Assembly (NCBI GenBank): GCA_022820485.1
Contig: JAJEFJ010000073.1
Coordinates: forward strand, 1-64,000
Reading direction: 5' to 3'
Origin: Candidatus Latescibacterota bacterium
Lineage (GTDB): Bacteria; Latescibacterota; UBA2968; UBA8231
Length of the DNA: 64,000 bases
Both the position numbers and the translations under genes were made by a program. Shown here in pieces: positions 59,903 to 64,000 of this stretch. The notes beneath the pieces were generated by a model. That model was not told where the DNA came from. It saw only the letters and a program-made list of their open reading frames with translations, and ran no database searches. Numbering within the stretch: the first letter of the stretch is position 1; each line of letters starts with the position of its first letter.

Positions 59903-62158
59903 ATGCAAACAGCTTTGCGATCTGCTTGCCTCATGGGCGGCGTCTTGCTCGCCGCTTTGGCGGCGGGAAAATCAGCGGTTGCGGAAGTCGTGGTCATTGG
60001 CGGTGCAGAAGGCCTAAGCTGGGAAAGCGGTGGGGGTGATCTCCCCGCCGTGGTCATCCGCAGTGCGACCGCGATCGAAAAAACCAACGCCCCTGGGGGG
60101 GTCATCGACTTTGAGCCGGAAGGGCGGCCCTACTTTATCGCGCCCCAGCGCGCCGATACCACCCGCAACATAGCGGTCGGCATTAACTCGCCATTGCGCG
60201 GCGGCAGCATTAGGTCGCCGAACAATCGCTCTATTGGCGCAGCCTTGGCCAATGTGATCGACAACGACGGCGACACGGCCTTGGACATGCGCGCTTCCGG
60301 GGGCACCCAAAGTGCCCGGGTACTAGGGCTAATCATCGACTTAGATCTCGGCGCTCGCTTTGGTCTCAATCGCTTCAAATTCTTTCCGCGCAACGGCGAC
60401 CCGGATTTTCCCTCGGAGGAATTCCCCTTCCAAAACGAATTCTTGCGGGGGTATGAGATTTTTATCAATGATGGCACGCCGGAAAATTCCTTTGAAGGCG
60501 TGCCCATCCTGCAAACTGTCGCGGTCGAGACCCAAAACGACCAATCCGTGGTGGATGTGCGTATCGCTCCGCAATACGTGCGCTTCGTGCGGCTGAAGGT
60601 GCTGACCGCGGCCGGCTTCGACCTAGCTGAGTTCCAGATTTTCGGCACGGGTTTCGTGCCCGAAGCGAGCTATGTGTCCAACATCTTTGACTTCGGCGAC
60701 TTGGCCTTGTTCGGCAACTTGCGTTGGATTCAAGAGGCGGAAGGCGACGCAAACCTGTCTAGCTTGCGGGTTCGCACGCGTACGGGCGTGGATCCGAATC
60801 CGGTCGAATTCAACAAGGTCCGTCCGGGCGAGCGCATCTTCCGCGTAGGCGGTGGTGCACAAGCCGGCAATCGGTCGGGCACCTCAACGGCCAATGTGGA
60901 GGTGCCGTGGAAGTGGGCCGATGCCATCGACGATGCCGAGCTAAAGGCCCTAGTTGAAGAGGTGTTGGACAATGACGAGGTGGATGTGCGCGAGGCGATT
61001 GGGGTGTTTAAGGATCTGCCGCTGGACCAGCAGGTCCTAGTCACCCTCGACGAGGCTGATTACAGAGCGCTGCGAGGCGAGGACAAAGGGGTCATCCGCG
61101 ACGATGTCAACAACTGGAGTGGCTGGTCGCCTCCCTATCCGGCGTCCGGTATCGTCGGCCAGGACCAGCTTCCAATAGACGGTTCCGGTGTTCCAATCTC
61201 CTCGCCTGGCCCACGGCGCTACTTTCAGTTTTCGATTGATTTTTTTAGCGACGACTTTGAGTCCGCGGCCGCAGTTGGCGGCTTGGCCTTTGACGTGGTT
61301 TCGCCGCCCTTTGCCCGAGAACTGATCGCCGAGATCTCACCGCGCTCAGCGGCCGTGGGGAAGAATACCCGATTTTTATACGCGGTACGCAACAAATCAT
61401 CTGGTCAGCAGCGCGGCTTTGACGCCTTTGAGATCAAGACTCCCTTGCGCGTCGAGTCCATCGGGCGCGTGCGAATCCAGCGACCTGGTGGCGAGGTGCA
61501 AGAGGCGGATTTTTCCGGCTCGTCGCTGGTGAACTTGCCCCAGGCCAGCAATGGTATCTCCATCGACGAAGTGCTCGACGACCGCTTTGCTATTTCCTTT
61601 CCACTCATCGAGGAAGACGGGACGGTCTTGGAGGTAGAATTCGACAATGGAGTGTTGCGCTTTGGCACAACGTTCGTCGGCCGCGCCTTTAATCGCTCGG
61701 TCGAAACGACCCTCGGGCAAGGCGTCGTGGCTGGCAATGCCGCTGACTTGAGTCAGTCCGGCTTTGCCGACACCGATATCCAGCCGGTGGGTACGCCGAT
61801 AGCGGACAACCTCTCGGTGGCCGTACCGATCAGCAAGGAGCTTTTAGCCAATGTGGCCGTAAATTCGCCGGTATTTACGCCCAACGGCGACGGGGTCAAC
61901 GACCGCGTCCTCATTCAGTACGACATCACCAATATCGCGCGGCTCTCGCCGGTAAAAGTTTCGATTTTCGATCTGTCCGGCCGCTTGGTGCGGGCCTTAG
62001 TCGATAGCGAGGCCATCAGCGGCCGCTTTGCCCAGCCTTGGGATGGCCGGGACGACGACGGGGTGTACGTGCCGCCGGGGCACTATGCGTTTAGCGTCTC
62101 GCTGCAAGCTGGCACGGGCCAAGTGAGGAAAATCGGGGTTGTCGGGGTGGCTTACTAG
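59903..62158 (+). CDS. Surface protein with discoidin-like domain and FTPNGDG C-terminal module
   Basis: 751 residues with signal peptide (MQTALRSACLMGGVLLAALA). A discoidin-like region (about 100-270; RFVRLKVLTAAGFDLAEFQI), middle beta-rich part, and a C-terminal FlgD/CHU_C module (VFTPNGDGVNDRVLIQYDI, WDGRDDDGVYVPPGHYAF). Layout matches the protein at 54675-56579. ATG 59903 is preferred over 59822 because it begins the signal peptide. It starts a second plus-strand unit continuing at 62185. Confidence 0.8.
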   Translation: MQTALRSACLMGGVLLAALAAGKSAVAEVVVIGGAEGLSWESGGGDLPAVVIRSATAIEKTNAPGGVIDFEPEGRPYFIAPQRADTTRNIAVGINSPLRGGSIRSPNNRSIGAALANVIDNDGDTALDMRASGGTQSARVLGLIIDLDLGARFGLNRFKFFPRNGDPDFPSEEFPFQNEFLRGYEIFINDGTPENSFEGVPILQTVAVETQNDQSVVDVRIAPQYVRFVRLKVLTAAGFDLAEFQIFGTGFVPEASYVSNIFDFGDLALFGNLRWIQEAEGDANLSSLRVRTRTGVDPNPVEFNKVRPGERIFRVGGGAQAGNRSGTSTANVEVPWKWADAIDDAELKALVEEVLDNDEVDVREAIGVFKDLPLDQQVLVTLDEADYRALRGEDKGVIRDDVNNWSGWSPPYPASGIVGQDQLPIDGSGVPISSPGPRRYFQFSIDFFSDDFESAAAVGGLAFDVVSPPFARELIAEISPRSAAVGKNTRFLYAVRNKSSGQQRGFDAFEIKTPLRVESIGRVRIQRPGGEVQEADFSGSSLVNLPQASNGISIDEVLDDRFAISFPLIEEDGTVLEVEFDNGVLRFGTTFVGRAFNRSVETTLGQGVVAGNAADLSQSGFADTDIQPVGTPIADNLSVAVPISKELLANVAVNSPVFTPNGDGVNDRVLIQYDITNIARLSPVKVSIFDLSGRLVRALVDSEAISGRFAQPWDGRDDDGVYVPPGHYAFSVSLQAGTGQVRKIGVVGVAY

Positions 62159-62184
62159 TTACTTAAAATGTAGGGAGAGATGAT

Positions 62185-64000
62185 TTGCAAGTGTTTAGAC
62201 TATGGGGGTTAGTTGGTTTGGCTGCTCTGATGCTGGCGGCTGGCCTGGCTGAGGCCCAAGATTACGGCAACCGCTTGGGTCGCCAGCGCGGCGGGGCGGT
62301 CAGCTTTGAACCGCGCGGCCCTGGGGTCCTATTTGGTGCGCTCGATCCAGCAGTCAAGAAATGGTACATTCCCCAAGAGCTGTTCAACGAATACGGCTGG
62401 CGGCAGTGGGAGTACTCCAACTACGCTAAGGATGAGTTTCGGCGCTACGTCAACATCCACCGCGAGGGCGATTACTTCTACGACTTCTACGGCAACTTCA
62501 TCGGCCGCGGCTGGCTGATCTACGACTGGAGCCAAAACCAGCCCGGGCAGCTCGGCAGCAGCATCTTCCAAAACGCCCGCTTCGACTCTTGGTTCAATGG
62601 GGTCACCATTGGCGGCGACTCGCAGAGCCAGTACTACTATTCCATTACAGTCGGCAATCTGCTGCGCACGACCCTCACGCCAATGACCTTTTCTAGGCCT
62701 CGTTACAATGGCGTCCAGATCGACTTCATGGCCGACAAATACGCTGGCACGATCCTCGCCTCGCGGATCAGCGACCCGATCTTGGGCGCGACCCAAGAGC
62801 CGGAAACCCGCACCAATACCACTACCATGTTCGGCGGGCGCGGCACGGTTCAGGTCGGCGACTTCATCGAGGTGGGCGCGACCGTGGTCGATGCCCGCAA
62901 TACCAATACCACGCTCGACTTGTTCAGCGGCGACTTGATCGCCGGCAGCCTCACTTCCGGCCAGAGTAGCACCCCGCTGACGGCCATTGCCATCATTCTC
63001 AGCGACGACACGCCCGAAGATAGCGAGGGCGGCGCGGCTTTGTTCCGCGACAAGGTGCGCATTATCAGCCGCGACTTTGAGACAAACAAAGAACAGGTTT
63101 TCGAGGCGGAGGAGGTCGTCCGCGCTGGCGCGGAGTGGCCGATTAAATTCGGCGGTTTTGAGCGCCAGGGGTACACGGCCGCCGACGGCCACGAGCGCAT
63201 CGTGCTCAACTACGACTTCAACGACCCGGCTTACATCGGCCCAGACCCCACCTCGATCGTGGCCGTGGAATTTGAATACGTCTTGGGCAATGACTTCAAG
63301 GTGCAGATGTGGTCCGATCGGCAGACGGGCCGCCGCGCCATGCCTTCCGCGCCCCTGAGTGCGGAAACCATAGATGCCACCGAGCCAGCGCTGATTACCC
63401 TGCGGCGAGCCGAAGGTAACGTGAAGGACATTTCCAATCTCCAGCTCGTCAAATTTGACTACGGTCTGCCGACGGGCAACCTAGTCGGCGGATTTACAGT
63501 GGAGGGAAAGGGGCTGTGGGGGCTTGACTTCTACGGAGAGTGGGACCGCAATAAGCGCTACTATCAGTATCCCAATGCCGCGCTGTTTACGGCTGGTAAA
63601 AACCACAAAATTTCCACCGAGCAGTCCGACGCTTGGTTTTTTAATATCTCTCGTCAGTTCCATCCGTGGTTCTTCTTTGGCGAAGTCTATGCGATGGACG
63701 ATGCGTATTCGACCACGGCTTTTTTAGTCGATGCCAACGGCGACATCCAATACGACAACTCCCAGCGCAACTTCTACGAATTCGTCGAAGACAACGACGA
63801 CCAAGACCAATTTCCCGATTGGATCCGCGCGGGTTCGGCCAACGACCGGCTCATCTTTCCCGGGTGGGACGAGAACAACGATTTTATCTCGGATTTCAAC
63901 CAAAACGACAACGGCACGGTCAACAACCTCATTCCCGACTACGAAGAGCCTTTTTTGCGCTATGCGGTTGATCGGCCCGAATACCTCTTTGGCATCGACC
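62185..64000 (+). CDS. Large secreted or outer-membrane protein, N-terminal part
   Basis: TTG 62185 follows AGGGAGAG (62172-62179) and opens a frame that runs to the window end (605 codons). It begins with a signal peptide (QVFRLWGLVGLAALMLAAG...AEA). The mature part is rich in Tyr, Phe, Asp and Asn (YFYDFYGNFIGRGWLIYDW, YNGVQIDFMADKYAG), with alternating patterns typical of outer-membrane beta-barrels or large surface proteins. I do not recognise the family. It lies 26 bases after the discoidin-like gene and is probably co-transcribed with it. Confidence 0.78.
   Translation, partial: MQVFRLWGLVGLAALMLAAGLAEAQDYGNRLGRQRGGAVSFEPRGPGVLFGALDPAVKKWYIPQELFNEYGWRQWEYSNYAKDEFRRYVNIHREGDYFYDFYGNFIGRGWLIYDWSQNQPGQLGSSIFQNARFDSWFNGVTIGGDSQSQYYYSITVGNLLRTTLTPMTFSRPRYNGVQIDFMADKYAGTILASRISDPILGATQEPETRTNTTTMFGGRGTVQVGDFIEVGATVVDARNTNTTLDLFSGDLIAGSLTSGQSSTPLTAIAIILSDDTPEDSEGGAALFRDKVRIISRDFETNKEQVFEAEEVVRAGAEWPIKFGGFERQGYTAADGHERIVLNYDFNDPAYIGPDPTSIVAVEFEYVLGNDFKVQMWSDRQTGRRAMPSAPLSAETIDATEPALITLRRAEGNVKDISNLQLVKFDYGLPTGNLVGGFTVEGKGLWGLDFYGEWDRNKRYYQYPNAALFTAGKNHKISTEQSDAWFFNISRQFHPWFFFGEVYAMDDAYSTTAFLVDANGDIQYDNSQRNFYEFVEDNDDQDQFPDWIRAGSANDRLIFPGWDENNDFISDFNQNDNGTVNNLIPDYEEPFLRYAVDRPEYLFGID

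Overview
This is a GC-rich bacterial chromosome fragment with no rRNA, tRNA or CRISPR array that I can see. Several features point to a didermal bacterium of the FCB/Latescibacterota-Poribacteria kind (inference, not tested): many secreted proteins end in a YPNPFN or FTPNGDG C-terminal sorting/FlgD-like module; there are several phytanoyl-CoA-type dioxygenases, CRTAC/FG-GAP proteins, CehA/McbA-type metallohydrolases, a one-Cys sulfatase and a DUF6785/6784-type membrane region; and outer-membrane and lipoprotein signals are common. Small palindromic intergenic repeats and toxin-antitoxin (TA) remnants are scattered throughout.

Layout. 1-486: end of an unknown gene and a TIR-like protein. 563-8630: vitamin B12 uptake locus, with a cobalamin riboswitch, a TonB-dependent receptor, a BtuG-like secreted beta-propeller, a cob(I)alamin adenosyltransferase and the BtuF, BtuC and BtuD transporter parts. 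8717-17702: carbohydrate genes (GH32 glycosidase, aldose 1-epimerase, a ribose-type ABC importer) interrupted by three small TA loci, one of them sitting inside the ABC operon. 17727-18459: a HEPN/MNT pair. 18701-23999: a same-strand catabolic cluster (Gfo/Idh oxidoreductase, two short-chain epimerase-like proteins, PhyH dioxygenase, acetamidase/formamidase, second PhyH). 24017-36132: AAA ATPase, enolase-superfamily enzyme, two very large paralogous metallohydrolases flanking a broken TA module, a third PhyH, a DEXK-nuclease ATPase and a CreD-like membrane protein.

36293-43044 is a tight minus-strand operon of five secreted proteins: an unknown protein, a matrixin-like metalloprotease and three NHL-propeller proteins. 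The last four carry almost the same C-terminal tail at DNA level. 43329-49595 is one 2088-codon gene joining a degenerate M28 peptidase, an FtsX-type permease and a DUF6785-type polytopic membrane domain; it is the most unusual gene here. 49606-62158 holds a sulfatase, two FG-GAP/UnbV proteins, two large discoidin-like surface proteins, a TPR lipoprotein and a parvulin-type lipoprotein. The right edge (62185-64000) is the start of a large secreted or outer-membrane protein that runs off the window.

The picture is a heterotroph that scavenges B12 and sugars and breaks down organic compounds with 2-oxoglutarate-type oxygenases, hydrolases and sulfatase. It displays many beta-propeller and beta-sandwich proteins at the surface. 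Function beyond family level is inference throughout; no database search was possible.
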